A stretch of DNA of 64,000 bases from NCBI GenBank assembly GCA_009746045.1, contig RPFO01000213.1, forward strand, positions 536,564 through 600,563, given 5' to 3'. Of the stretch, positions 47,623 to 57,438 are shown piece after piece. The notes under the pieces are model-generated. The model was not told the origin of the DNA. It ran no database searches and worked only from the letters and a program-made list of their open reading frames with translations. Source of the DNA: Mesostigma viride. Taxonomy: Eukaryota; Streptophyta; Mesostigmatophyceae; Mesostigmatales; Mesostigmataceae. The first letter of the stretch is position 1, and the number at the start of each line of letters is the position of its first letter. The position numbers were made by a program, and so were the translations under genes.

Positions 47623-50600
47623 CTTGAGCCTGCACACATCCCTGAACCCTGGAGGGTGCCCCCAGGGGTGTGTAATGAAGCTGCTAGTGACAGCAGTGAG
47701 GGGCAGCCCCATGCTCTAGTGAAAGAGCCTATTGGACACGATGGGGCAAGCTTGGTTACCACAGAGAGTATGCCAGCTGTAGCTGCAGTGGTTACTCGCC
47801 AACGTGCCCGCCATGGCGGTGCTGAGCCTGAGGTAGGACCTGGTGATGTGGACCCAGGTGGATCTCAGAAGCATTCTGACCGTGCAGGACTGGCACAGGA
47901 TGGTCAGGATGAGGATAGGGCTGGAGACAGTCTGACAGGCACGACCCTGGTGCCTCCTGTACATAAGGGATCTGTACATACCTTGAGTGCTAATAATGAC
48001 AATAAAAGGTTTTCTCTCTTGTATGACATTGCCTCAAGGTTGCATACCATGTTTGGCCATGCAGCTCAGTCTTTGCAAGTTGCTAGACGGCTGGGAGGAA
48101 GTGAGTTGTACTCCATCTGCCAACAGGTTGCTCAAGCTTGCAAGTGCAGGCTAGTTGCTAGAAAGCCCAAGCAGTCTCATGCCAGGACTCCTATTTTGCA
48201 GCCAGGCCATGTGCAGGTAGATATTCAGAGAATCAGGGGTTTGAAGCTGCTGGTGGCAGTGGACAGATATACCAAGTACAAGACCCTAGAGATCCTGCCT
48301 GACATGGAGAAGCCTACATTGATTGCTGCTCTGAAGTTGACAAGGAGCAGGTACCCTGGGTTGGAGTTGTTGCAGTGTGACATTCAGTTTGAGTGCTGTG
48401 AGAACCTGCCAGAGTTTCCAGAGTTGCTGATTACACCCAGGGAGAGCCACGGCCAGCAAGGGGTGGTGGAGAGAGCCATCCAAGAGATCAAGACTGTGCT
48501 GCTGGTGGAGAGGATTCCAAGGACGTCATCTGCCATTGTGACATCTGCATGGCTACGTTCTGTGGAGGACAGGCTGAACCTGAGGACTCCCATGTTCTTT
48601 GGTGACATTGCCATCAATCCTCTTATGCTGCATACCAGGATGCTGCCAGCTGATGCTGAGCAGGCATGGAAGGAGAAGCTAGAGGCCAAGTTCCTCAAGC
48701 TGAGGCAGAAAGACAAGGGCTGGAGTGTCCTAGAACCTAACGTTGGACAACAGGTTGTTGTGTGGAAGGAACCAAGCTTTCCAGGGAAACGTGGCAGCTG
48801 GCATGATGGGGTGGTGACCCGAGTAGAAGCCGCTGGCCATAAGTGCTGGGTGGCCATTGATGGCTCCCAAGCAGTGCACCGTCTGTCCTGGTCAAAGATC
48901 CGTCCCCGGGGAGGTAATCAAGGAGACCTCTTCCAGGTGCCCGCTGGTGTACAAGGCGGGGGTGACGTGGAGCTTCCTGATCAGGGTGCTACAGCTGTAT
49001 CGAGCCCTCAGGGTGACCCTGGCCCGGCCCCTGGGGTACCTTCACATACGGTGGTTGGGCAAGCAGGCGGACAGGCTGCACCTCCGGAACGGCCCGACAC
49101 CAGGCCTAGGGGTGTGCGTCTATCAGATATTGTACAGGCTTTGCAAAGAGCCAAGAAGGAGCCTAAGGTGTCCAAGCTTGTCCAGTTGGATGAACCTGAG
49201 GTAGCTGCCATGGAGATAGATACCAATGCACAGGTTTCTGTCATGGGACCTCAGCATACAGGAGAACTGCTGGTCGGAGAACCAAGTTGCCCCTGGGTGT
49301 CTGATTTCAGTGGTAGGACGCATCTAAGGGTGTTGGGAGAGGTTACTGCCCCTGTCATGGGTGTGGATGTGACCTTCCTTGTCCTAGAGGACTATGATGG
49401 CCCTGTGATTTTGGGTCAGAATTTTCTGGGCAATCCTGGGATTTCTATCAGAGCTACAGCTCTGAGAAGAGATGGCTGGGGGATGATTCCCCTAGAAAAT
49501 TTCAGGACAACATTTCCAGTCAGGTGCAGGGCCAAGCCGGTCAAGGGTGTAAAATGGGATGAAGGGGAGGTGCCCCCAGCGGCCAGTTTGGTGATTCCAG
49601 CTGTGTTGCACCCCAGCAGTATTGGCATAACTCACAGGAGCCTTGCTGCACACTCTCCTTTGACATATGACCAGCTGGTCCAAGAGATGAGCTCGCCTAC
49701 TTTGTTTGAGGCTTGGAAGCTCGCCTTCTCCAAGGCATTGGAGGAGTGGTTGCAGTTTGAGTGTGCTGCACCAACAGACAGACGTCCCCCAGCATCAAGG
49801 AAGCTTGCTTTGAGATTTGTGCTGAAGAGGAAGGTTGTGGATGAGGTATCAGTGCCCCATGTCAGGCCTGTCCTGAATGAGTATCACGGCACGGGGAGTC
49901 TGCCAGGAGAGGAGCTATACACGCCAGGGATGCTACACGACACATGGAGAATTTTGCTATGTCTCTACGTGGGGTTGCTGAACAGGGGAGCAGCTATGTC
50001 ATCAGTGCTGCTGGACTTCAAGAGGGCATTTTTAAAATCTGATCCAGAAGTGGCCAGGAGGGTGTGGAAGCAGGATGAGCCTTACTGTGTTGAGGTGCCT
50101 GCCATCTGGAAGCTGGAGCTGCATCAACAATTCCTGGTTATTCTGAAGGGCCTGGAAGGACTCAGGTCGAGCCCAATCATCTGGAGACTCACGCTGCAGG
50201 AAGCTCTGATCAGTGAGTGTGGCTTGAGAGTGTCTTCAGTTGATCCCTGTTTGCTGCTGGCCCAATGGGAGGGTCTGCCAGTGTATGCTAGTTTGCATGG
50301 AGATGATCTGCATTTGCTAGCCCCCACGACCTGGCTGAAGAAGTTTATTCCTGTCATCAGTGGCAAGTTTTCACTGGGCAAGGAGCTGTGGCAGGAGCCC
50401 AACAAGCCTGTAGTGTTCTGTGGAATGCAGGCTACCCTGTTCAGGAGGGACGGGGAGTGGAGTATCAGGCTTCAGGCTGGAGGAGATTATAAACAGACCA
50501 TTGTGAAGGCCTTGCCAGAGAAGATCACCCAGGCTGCAGGACCTGAGTTGAGAGGCATGTGGGCCTGGTTTGCCAGCATCTGTGGTCCGTCTTTGATGGT

Positions 50601-51213
50601 CCATAGCAGAATGCCTGATGAGGTGCTTGAGGATGAGAAGCCTCGAGTCATAGCCCGGTTGGTGGAGAGTACCCCTGATCTGATTTTGTCTGGGATTGAC
50701 TTTACCCAGCCTATCACCTTGGAGATCTTTGTTGACAGTTCCATGGATGCTCGCCAGGTTACCAAGGTCAGGGGGAGATCTGCTGCTCTGTTTGCTTTTT
50801 ATCAGAGCAGGGCAAGTTTGTTCAGCTGGTACAGCAGACTGCAGAAGAGGGTCTGTATCAGTTCAGATGTGGCAGAATGCAGGGCCATATGCGAGGGGAT
50901 CCAGTCCAGCCTGTACATAAAGGAGTTAATGCTGGAGCTGGCTTCAGTTACCCCTTGGACCTTGCAGATGGAGACGTTGTTGCTAACAGACAGCATGGGT
51001 ATGGTCCAGTTTGTTCACAAGCAGCTGGCCAGGAGCCGGGACCTGGATTATTTGTTGCTGAAGGAGTTGGCCAGTTTGGTTGACTTGAAGCATATCCCTG
51101 GCGAGGAGAACCCTGCTGATGCATTGACAAAGCTGCCACACAAGGCCCCAGCCCAGTACAATGTACTGAGGAAGCTCATGAATGCTGACTGTCAAGTCGG
51201 TCTATCTGTCTAA
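47623..51213 (+). CDS. pol: COP-C Pol: integrase, retropepsin-like, RT, RNase H
   Basis: Open for about 1,195 codons after the UGA, with no early ATG. Integrase: a zinc motif with LHTMFGHAAQ and a CKC pair, then HVQVDIQ (D), LLQCDIQF (D) and GQQGVVERAI (E). After a basic integrase C-terminus comes a retropepsin-like domain, EIDTNAQVSVM (DTNA at 49219-49230) and VILGQNFLG. RT follows with VLLDFKRAFLKSD and SLHGDDLHLL (HGDD at 50296-50307), and RNase H with IFVDSSMDA, VAECRAICEG, TDSMGMV and PADALTK. The order INT-PR-RT-RH matches COP-A although the proteins are well diverged. The usual copia RT motif is Y-V-D-D. Confidence 0.88.
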   Translation, partial: LEPAHIPEPWRVPPGVCNEAASDSSEGQPHALVKEPIGHDGASLVTTESMPAVAAVVTRQRARHGGAEPEVGPGDVDPGGSQKHSDRAGLAQDGQDEDRAGDSLTGTTLVPPVHKGSVHTLSANNDNKRFSLLYDIASRLHTMFGHAAQSLQVARRLGGSELYSICQQVAQACKCRLVARKPKQSHARTPILQPGHVQVDIQRIRGLKLLVAVDRYTKYKTLEILPDMEKPTLIAALKLTRSRYPGLELLQCDIQFECCENLPEFPELLITPRESHGQQGVVERAIQEIKTVLLVERIPRTSSAIVTSAWLRSVEDRLNLRTPMFFGDIAINPLMLHTRMLPADAEQAWKEKLEAKFLKLRQKDKGWSVLEPNVGQQVVVWKEPSFPGKRGSWHDGVVTRVEAAGHKCWVAIDGSQAVHRLSWSKIRPRGGNQGDLFQVPAGVQGGGDVELPDQGATAVSSPQGDPGPAPGVPSHTVVGQAGGQAAPPERPDTRPRGVRLSDIVQALQRAKKEPKVSKLVQLDEPEVAAMEIDTNAQVSVMGPQHTGELLVGEPSCPWVSDFSGRTHLRVLGEVTAPVMGVDVTFLVLEDYDGPVILGQNFLGNPGISIRATALRRDGWGMIPLENFRTTFPVRCRAKPVKGVKWDEGEVPPAASLVIPAVLHPSSIGITHRSLAAHSPLTYDQLVQEMSSPTLFEAWKLAFSKALEEWLQFECAAPTDRRPPASRKLALRFVLKRKVVDEVSVPHVRPVLNEYHGTGSLPGEELYTPGMLHDTWRILLCLYVGLLNRGAAMSSVLLDFKRAFLKSDPEVARRVWKQDEPYCVEVPAIWKLELHQQFLVILKGLEGLRSSPIIWRLTLQEALISECGLRVSSVDPCLLLAQWEGLPVYASLHGDDLHLLAPTTWLKKFIPVISGKFSLGKELWQEPNKPVVFCGMQATLFRRDGEWSIRLQAGGDYKQTIVKALPEKITQAAGPELRGMWAWFASICGPSLMVHSRMPDEVLEDEKPRVIARLVESTPDLILSGIDFTQPITLEIFVDSSMDARQVTKVRGRSAALFAFYQSRASLFSWYSRLQKRVCISSDVAECRAICEGIQSSLYIKELMLELASVTPWTLQMETLLLTDSMGMVQFVHKQLARSRDLDYLLLKELASLVDLKHIPGEENPADALTKLPHKAPAQYNVLRKLMNADCQVGLSV

Positions 51214-51943
51214 AAGCTGAGAGCTGGGTGCTTAAGTCTCTGGATATCAGGCTGGGAGCTTGATTGTACATAATCCTGAGCACACCTTGAGGGGTGAGAC
51301 ATGTCTCTGGTGTGGGAATGTCTGACATTGTCTCTGATGGAGAGATGTCTATCTGGGGTTTTCATCTCAGTCTGAGGTTTCCCCAGATCTGTGGTTTGTG
51401 GGCGGGGTTCGATTCCCTGGTGCCGTCTTAAGGCGGAGTTTCACGGACTGGCTGACCCATCCACCATGCTGGTGAGGTGGCGACAGGTCCCCTGATTTTC
51501 CACGGTTGGAACGAGTATGGAGCTTGTGTTTTGCATGTGCTTCGCGTAGATGTTGTGTCTGGTTCGATAAGGGGCAGCAGACCGGCGCCGACTCCCGTCT
51601 GGGGGTCAGCAATGTTTTCTGATGAGCTGTTGTGGGTGATCTGTGGGGTTTCGCCTAAGGTCCTGAAGGTTGTACATACTTCTCAAGTTCTTAGCTGAAC
51701 ACCTATGGGCTGCCACAGTTGGCCAACCTCTTGTACATGGGTAACACAACGAGCCTCCCGTGAAGGGATAGGGACTCATTGTAATTTGTTTGTGCTCCTG
51801 AGCCAGTATGGGTGCTATGTACATATAATAAGGAATCCAAGCTGACTGTCATGCCCAGCGGGTTGTGACTTGTAGTCTGGGGAGGATATCCAGTACCCAT
51901 TGTGTGTGTTTGTATGTAGACTTGTGTGAGCTGCTACAGCTCA
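51214..51943. other. COP-C 3' noncoding region
   Basis: Nearly identical to the matching COP-B region, including the GGGGTTCGATTCCCTGG T-arm-like segment near 51402. The polypurine tract follows at 51944-51957. Confidence 0.5.
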
Positions 51944-51960
51944 AGAAAAGAAAGGATTGG

Positions 51961-52657
51961 AGTTAACGCCAAGCGCATTGGCGTGATCCTGATTCGGCAT
52001 ATCTCTGCGATTCCAGCGGCACCGGAACGAGTTCATTCCGACAAGTATCAAGAAAGTTATGGCGTTCCGACTTCCCGGTCGCGCGCGAGCGCGAGCCGGC
52101 TGTTCTTCTAAGTCGGACGTGAATATTTGCCGACGACATATGGGGTCGACAGTAATTCCTGGGCTGACAGGAATTAGGTGCTGTACCTACGACGGTATTG
52201 GATTAATACGTCGTACGCAGGAAATAGGAACCTTAACCTGTGGTCTGTTGGTACCGCAGGCTTAGTCCTGGACTTCTAGGTGCAGATGCAATAGTCACTG
52301 TGGACTGTGCTCTGTGGTCACTGTGCCTGTATGGCAGACCTACTGTATAGGAGTTGGGCGCTGTACAGGTAGTGAATACTGTACCGGGGGTGTTATTACT
52401 GAGCAGGCCTCCTCGGCTGCTCAGGACTAGCAAGCACAGTGCACAAGTATATAAACAATAGGCCAGTGCCAAATGGGCATCTCTTGCGAGCCCGCCTCAC
52501 GTGTTGTGCCTTGACTTGGCAAACGCGTGTACAAGCCTCAAGTGTGTGAGCGCTGTAACATTATCCGATTTTAACAAAGCTCCGTTTCCAACCATATTCA
52601 CACATTGCTGCATTGCAACCATATCCTTCACATTGCGTGTGCTAAGAACGTTTAACT
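51961..52657 (+). repeat. COP-C 3' LTR
   Basis: 697 bp, with TATATAAA near 52448-52455. Followed by GAGTC. Confidence 0.92.
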
Positions 52658-52662
52658 GAGTC

Positions 52663-53998
52663 TGCTGTGGCCCCTGCGCAGTGCAAGAATCCCCCGTCAA
52701 CCCCGATGCCGAAAGCTGAGCCTGCTTCTTCGGGAAATCCCGTGTCGGCCACCCCAGCCGCGTCCTCAGCATCGTCGATGCAGTCGCCCACCGCGACCTC
52801 CATCCGGAAGACTTCGGAGCTCCCTGGCGCTTCCATTGGCCCAAGTAGCGGGTTCGCTTCGCGTCCTGTGGGCCGTGGAGGTGGTAGGGGTATGGCTTTT
52901 CAGCGGCCTATGGCATCTTCCATGTTTGTGCCCCGCTCTGTTGCCCTCAACGCCGGGCGCACTAGGCGAGGGGGATTCGCCTCGGCAGCCCCACGGCCAG
53001 TGAAGGAGGCTCCCGATACTTCCTACACGGGGGGAGGTCCCGCGTCAACTCCAGCGACCGGCGCGGAATCTGTGCAACCACCAACAGGTTTGACATCCCC
53101 CACGACCTTGGCCCTAGCCATGGCAGGATTGTACAATCTGCCCGAGCCGCTTGGTCAGATTCATATACCCATGCTTCCCAGTGATGAGCATTTCGGTCCG
53201 CCGCCCCGAGTTGCCGCGCCCGCGGCCCCTGAGGATGCGACTCTGCCACAAGACGTCCCGCCGCCCCCTTGGGGCCTAGTGCCGTTTTATCGGCCGGCAG
53301 CAATGTCTATGCATCATGTGATAAGGGTCAGGTACCAGTTTCAGCGGGCTTGGACGGATCCCATCGTCCAGACGGGACAATTCGCCTATCCGGACGATGT
53401 GACAGTCGACGCTGTTCAAGGCGTGTACTTTTACCGTCAAGTGCCGGGTCTGGAGCACCCTGCACACCTGGAGATAATCACCCAGCTGGAGCCGCTGCGA
53501 CCTGCCCCTGTCCGACCCTTGGTCACGAACGACGACCCAGACGTGCGCGTGACACCTGACCTCCCGCACCTGGAGGATTTCACTCGACTCCCTCGGATCA
53601 TGTGGGTCTACACCGAGAACGGCAATCGACATCGCGTCAGAGACTTCAGATACATGCCACGTTCCGGAGAGCAATTGTTCGAGGTACTGTACCCACCTGA
53701 GATGGTGCGTGGTCTGACGATGAGTGACGTTAATACGATGCGCCTCGCAATCGTCCGTGCTGTGCGACCCTTCCTGCAAAGGTTTCAGTGTGGATTCATT
53801 GATTGGGCACGCTTGCACGTGGTGATTACCCGCCACCAGTATCTTTGGGCCTTTCTGGGCCTGCTGCCTGAGAACGTCTGGGAGGACGTCTATCTCCGCA
53901 GCGAGCGCCCTCCCCTGGGTGTCCGTGGTGACGTGCAACGTGACTATACTCGCGCCGTGCTCAACGCCCGAGGAATGTTTCAAGGTGATCCGGAGTAG
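52663..53998 (+). CDS. Chromovirus ORF3, part 3
   Basis: Completes ORF3 after COP-C. It begins with a proline-, serine- and alanine-rich stretch, then an R-G-G-G-R-G-type basic patch (PVGRGGGRGMAFQRP), and from about 53280 becomes an ordinary folded-looking domain. Examples are VRYQFQRAWTDPIVQTGQF, FTRLPRIMWVYTENGNRHR, EQLFEVLYPPEMVRGL, RPFLQRFQCGFIDWARLHV and YLWAFLGLLPENVWEDVYL. There are no transmembrane segment, signal peptide, zinc knuckle or enzyme motifs, so it is not an envelope protein in the usual sense. An RNA- or DNA-binding accessory role is guesswork from its basic patch. Confidence 0.65.
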
Positions 53999-54384
53999 AT
54001 AGAAGGCCTTACGCCGCCCGGGATGACCCTGTACTCGTGTAGGGGTCCCGGTAGATAGTCAGCATGGAGGACTGGAAGGATGGAAACCATGGGAATGACT
54101 CTGTAGAGAGAATTGAGCAGCCAGCAGGCAAGGTAGCGTTCCCGCCCGCACCTTGGCCGAAGGAGGCCCGGCACCGTCTGTGTCGGGACAGTCCCCGCCG
54201 CCTCATGCGATCTCTAGTCAGGTGGGCCGGCCCCCGCCCCTGACGCCCAAGTTACACGAGACGCGTGGTTCTGGCGACTGCTTGATCCTACGGAGAACCT
54301 CTTGTGGTCGAAGTCTAGAAGCTCCAACATGCGATAGGAATTTGTTCGTCCCGTCGGCTCTTACGCCATAACTCCCGCCTTGTG
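53999..54384 (+). other. Chromovirus 3' untranslated region
   Basis: No gene. It lies between the ORF3 stop and the polypurine tract. Confidence 0.5.
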
Positions 54385-54398
54385 ACGAGGGGGAGGTG
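54385..54398 (+). promoter_or_regulatory. Chromovirus polypurine tract
   Basis: GAGGGGGAGG directly before the 3' LTR. Confidence 0.75.
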
Positions 54399-54992
54399 TG
54401 TTGCATCCCAAGGCAACAATACTGTAGCAGGATAAAGTGATCAACGTGTGACAGTCCGCCGCTGGAAGCGGACAAAATGGACAAGTATTTTTAGAGTTAG
54501 CTTGTGCCGATCGGAGGGGACCGGCCCGGTCACTGTCCGTTTGGTGTGGTAGAAGTATAGTCGTGGCACACTATTTTGTACACTTCTGAGTCGACCAAGA
54601 GTCGTCAGATATTTTGTGTGTGTGCCAAACGACCCGAAGTGTGTGATCTATGTTTGTTCAGGGCCGGTTGGCCCGGTGTCTGTTCGTGTGGTCAAGAGAC
54701 AAGTTGTAGCGCGTGGCGGCGACGCACGCCACGCGGTTGTCAAAGTATATGGATGGGGAAGGTGGCCCAACCTTCCCACGCGTTCATGCTTCCTGAGCCT
54801 GCGTCATCCATTTAGTTCTTCCCCCTCTTGTCCCGATTATAGTTGGCCCCGGACCCGTTTATTATTAATGAAATAACGACGTTGGCACGCGAGATTTCCA
54901 AGTTGCAACCCATTGTCCAACGGGTTAAAGATTCTTTCCTGATACCTTGATCAGAACCCGGCCCGGGTCTGATCACAGGTCCGGACGTAACA
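54399..54992 (+). repeat. 3' LTR of the chromovirus
   Basis: 594 bp, identical by eye to 14151-14744; followed by ATGTT at 54993-54997. Confidence 0.93.
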
Positions 54993-54997
54993 ATGTT

Positions 54998-57130
54998 CCC
55001 CTGTGTGGCTCCGGCCACAAGTCAGCCTCGAGGTATCTCAGCTAACTCCCATTATGTTTTCTTTCAGATTGGAACATGCTCCAAGTCTGACCAACCAACC
55101 GTTGCAAGGCAACCAGAGCCCATACAGTCACAACTGGATTAGAAAAGGGCCCCAGAAACGGACTATACTGATGCTGACTGCTGATTTAACCCTGCCAAGC
55201 ACTACGGGGGTTCCTCCCCCTCAATAGTGGGGAAAACATAAATGAGGTACTGCGGCCATTCGTCACACAGGACGTCATATGAGTCACATGTCACATCATA
55301 TAAGGAGTGCCCAGTTTCCATCTTTGAAGGAGCGAACTGTCGCCATTTCCCTGGCATCTGTCACTGCAGATGGTAGAAAAAGGGGGGCTTGATTGCCACT
55401 TGTGGATGGAACCCCATGCAACATCCACTTCCCAAAAACCAATGGGATGACAGTTAGTAAATGAAGACACCGACTATGTATAATGCTTGAGGACACTGTG
55501 TGCTGAGAGCAATGAATTGCTTGGTTCATTAGAAAATAGGTTTACCCTTAAATATCAACGTTCCTCTCACTGGCTGCGCCGCCAGTGACCGTTGGGTGCA
55601 GACCGTTGGCCCGAGGCCGCACGATGACAGGTAGCAGTCTAGTCACTGCATCGTGCGATCACAGATCAATGCACAATGCAGTACGGTCCCTATCTAGGAT
55701 ACTCTAGTACCGCCCAATGACAGGACACTACGTATACTGGGTAGTGACATCTGTCACGTACCCCAGTACCCAAAGTATACCTATCTAGGGAAACGTATGC
55801 GACTCGACTAGCATTCCTATCTGCATAGCCCACGTGGTATTTATATTCACATACCAACGTAGGTTTACAAGGCTTATTCATACGTTGTATTCACAATGCC
55901 TTTGAGACTTAGTCTACAGCAAAGCATGGAGACTAACTCCAGTATTGTTTTATTATTTATTTCTTATGCAGGTCTGCACCCCCAACATTAGTGTTATTGT
56001 TTTTAAGTTGATTAGGGGTACAAAAAAGACATGGCTGGTTGAGCCAGGTTGGTTACAGCTGGCTGTTCTGGCCAGGTGTTAAATTGCACATTAAGGGGAG
56101 GTGGCACCCCAAAAACCTTAAAAATTGAAGTATGTACACTTGAAATTCATTTGCACAATGCTGAAATATGATTGCGGGCACTAAATAACATCTCTTGTGA
56201 GTTGTCCATGCACTTGTTGGGGGTACTACCCCCAAGTATACGCCAATATTGCGCTATAAATAGAAAAAGACGCTAATTAGGGCTGGGTATGCCCCAGCCA
56301 ATGCACACATTTGTTGGCAACCAAAAATCAACCATTTGTAGTTCCCTGAGTGTGTAGCTTGCTGAGCTATTTACATCATGGAAATGGCAAAACCTTGAAC
56401 AGTTATTAATTTTCCCGCAAAACAGGTCTTTTTTTACCGGACATTGGGAATAAACATATCATCAACACTTCAGATAAGGCCACAAAATCAAGCGAAAATC
56501 CGGCTAACAGGGGGACAGCAGTGGTCCAAGTCCCAGGTCATTCCGACAAGTCTAGCTCAAGTTATAAGGTTTTGCGTGCTAAAACCTGAACATACGCTAA
56601 ATGAGGTTTTTCTGTGTATAAGGCCACCTAGACATCATGTTTTCCATCCAAGAAGCCAAAAAACATGCCCAACTCGATCACACAACATAAGAAAAGGCTA
56701 GGCACCTCATCTGCCCTCCCCTGCCCTCAGCATGGCCAGCCTTGCCAGCGTGCACATAGCAACACTATCGCTAGGCATACACGCACCAAGAGAGCATACA
56801 CTAAGCTCAGCCCAAGGTTACCATGTAAATTTATGCCAAGAACTCAGCAAGTATACGTGTAAAAACCTTAGAAAGAATGCCCAAGCAATAGAGGCAACTG
56901 CAGGCTGCAAACTTGGCAGCAAATCATACATGTTGTCTGCCAAGCATTCACATCCTATCCAGCTTGCCTTGCTGCACACATAGCAGGGAAGTCTGAATGG
57001 TTATAGCTCAAGGAAAGCAATGGAAACACCTATCTAATGCAATGCCACTCATGCAGTATGGCCAGCAAAAGAACCAGTGACTCTCACCTTCCTTTCCAAT
57101 AGGGCAATTTGCTAAGAAGCTGATGCCAGC
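54998..57130. other. Noncoding, nothing recognised
   Basis: Right flank of the giant element. Short open frames only, none with a family signature. GTACC- and TATACC-type words at 55690-55800 resemble LTR composition but no partner was found. Confidence 0.3.
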
Positions 57131-57240
57131 TTGTTAGCCTCTAGGCAGATGCCGGATGTCGTTACTAAAACAGGCGTGTCAGATCCGGCACATAACAAAG
57201 CGTCTGAGCAAGCTCACGTCCAAAGGATTATGGAAAACAA

Positions 57241-57438
57241 ATGTCAACACATTACCAACAACTTGACCTCGGCGCATTTAGCATGCCAGCCACAAACTAC
57301 ACGAAATTGTACGAAATAGCTAGGAATCTGACGATGCAACCGAAAGAAATGGAGCGCTTCCTGCAGGGAAACTGCCCGAAAAAAAGGCGAAAGGCCGACG
57401 TTAATGCACCTGCCTGCGTGGAAATGTTTCATGCATAA
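57241..57438 (+). CDS. Small hypothetical ORF or exon
   Basis: An ATG frame of 65 codons with a plausible helical segment (TKLYEIARNLTMQPKEMERFL) and a CPKKRRK basic cluster that could act as a nuclear signal. No family is recognised and no splice partners were fixed. It may be an exon of a host gene or chance. Confidence 0.2.
   Translation: MSTHYQQLDLGAFSMPATNYTKLYEIARNLTMQPKEMERFLQGNCPKKRRKADVNAPACVEMFHA

Larger units (their letters stand above)
44626..52657 (+). mobile_element. COP-C, full-length copia-like element
   Basis: An 8.0-kb element, LTRs 44626-45320 (695 bp) and 51961-52657 (697 bp), target duplication GAGTC (44621-44625, 52658-52662), ends AGTTAAC...TTAACT. I counted seven substitutions and four one-base indels between its LTRs. 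It carries a leader ORF, gag, a zinc-knuckle segment in a shifted frame, and a pol frame separated from that segment by a single UGA. It is the long relative of COP-B. Confidence 0.93.
14151..54992 (+). mobile_element. Giant nested Ty3/gypsy chromovirus
   Basis: Two 594-bp LTRs (14151-14744 and 54399-54992), identical by eye, start TGTTGC and end GTAACA. The 5-bp word ATGTT lies directly outside both (14146-14150 and 54993-54997), so this is one insertion. Between them, in order: primer site, leader repeats, two small ORFs, gag, PR-RT-RNase H, integrase plus chromodomain, ORF3 and polypurine tract. Three later insertions (22796-38416, 38978-43930, 44626-52657) raise the length from about 12.2 kb to 40.8 kb. 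RNase H precedes integrase, which defines the Ty3 order, and the chromodomain defines a chromovirus. Confidence 0.93.

Noticed and set aside
38916..53998. ORF3 as a retroviral-type envelope gene
   Set aside because: No signal peptide, transmembrane segment or fusion-peptide-like region; the protein is proline-rich and acidic.
14151..54992. Two separate LTR elements or solo LTRs instead of one giant element
   Set aside because: The same 5-bp duplication outside both LTRs, and one primer site and one polypurine tract in the right places, require a single insertion.
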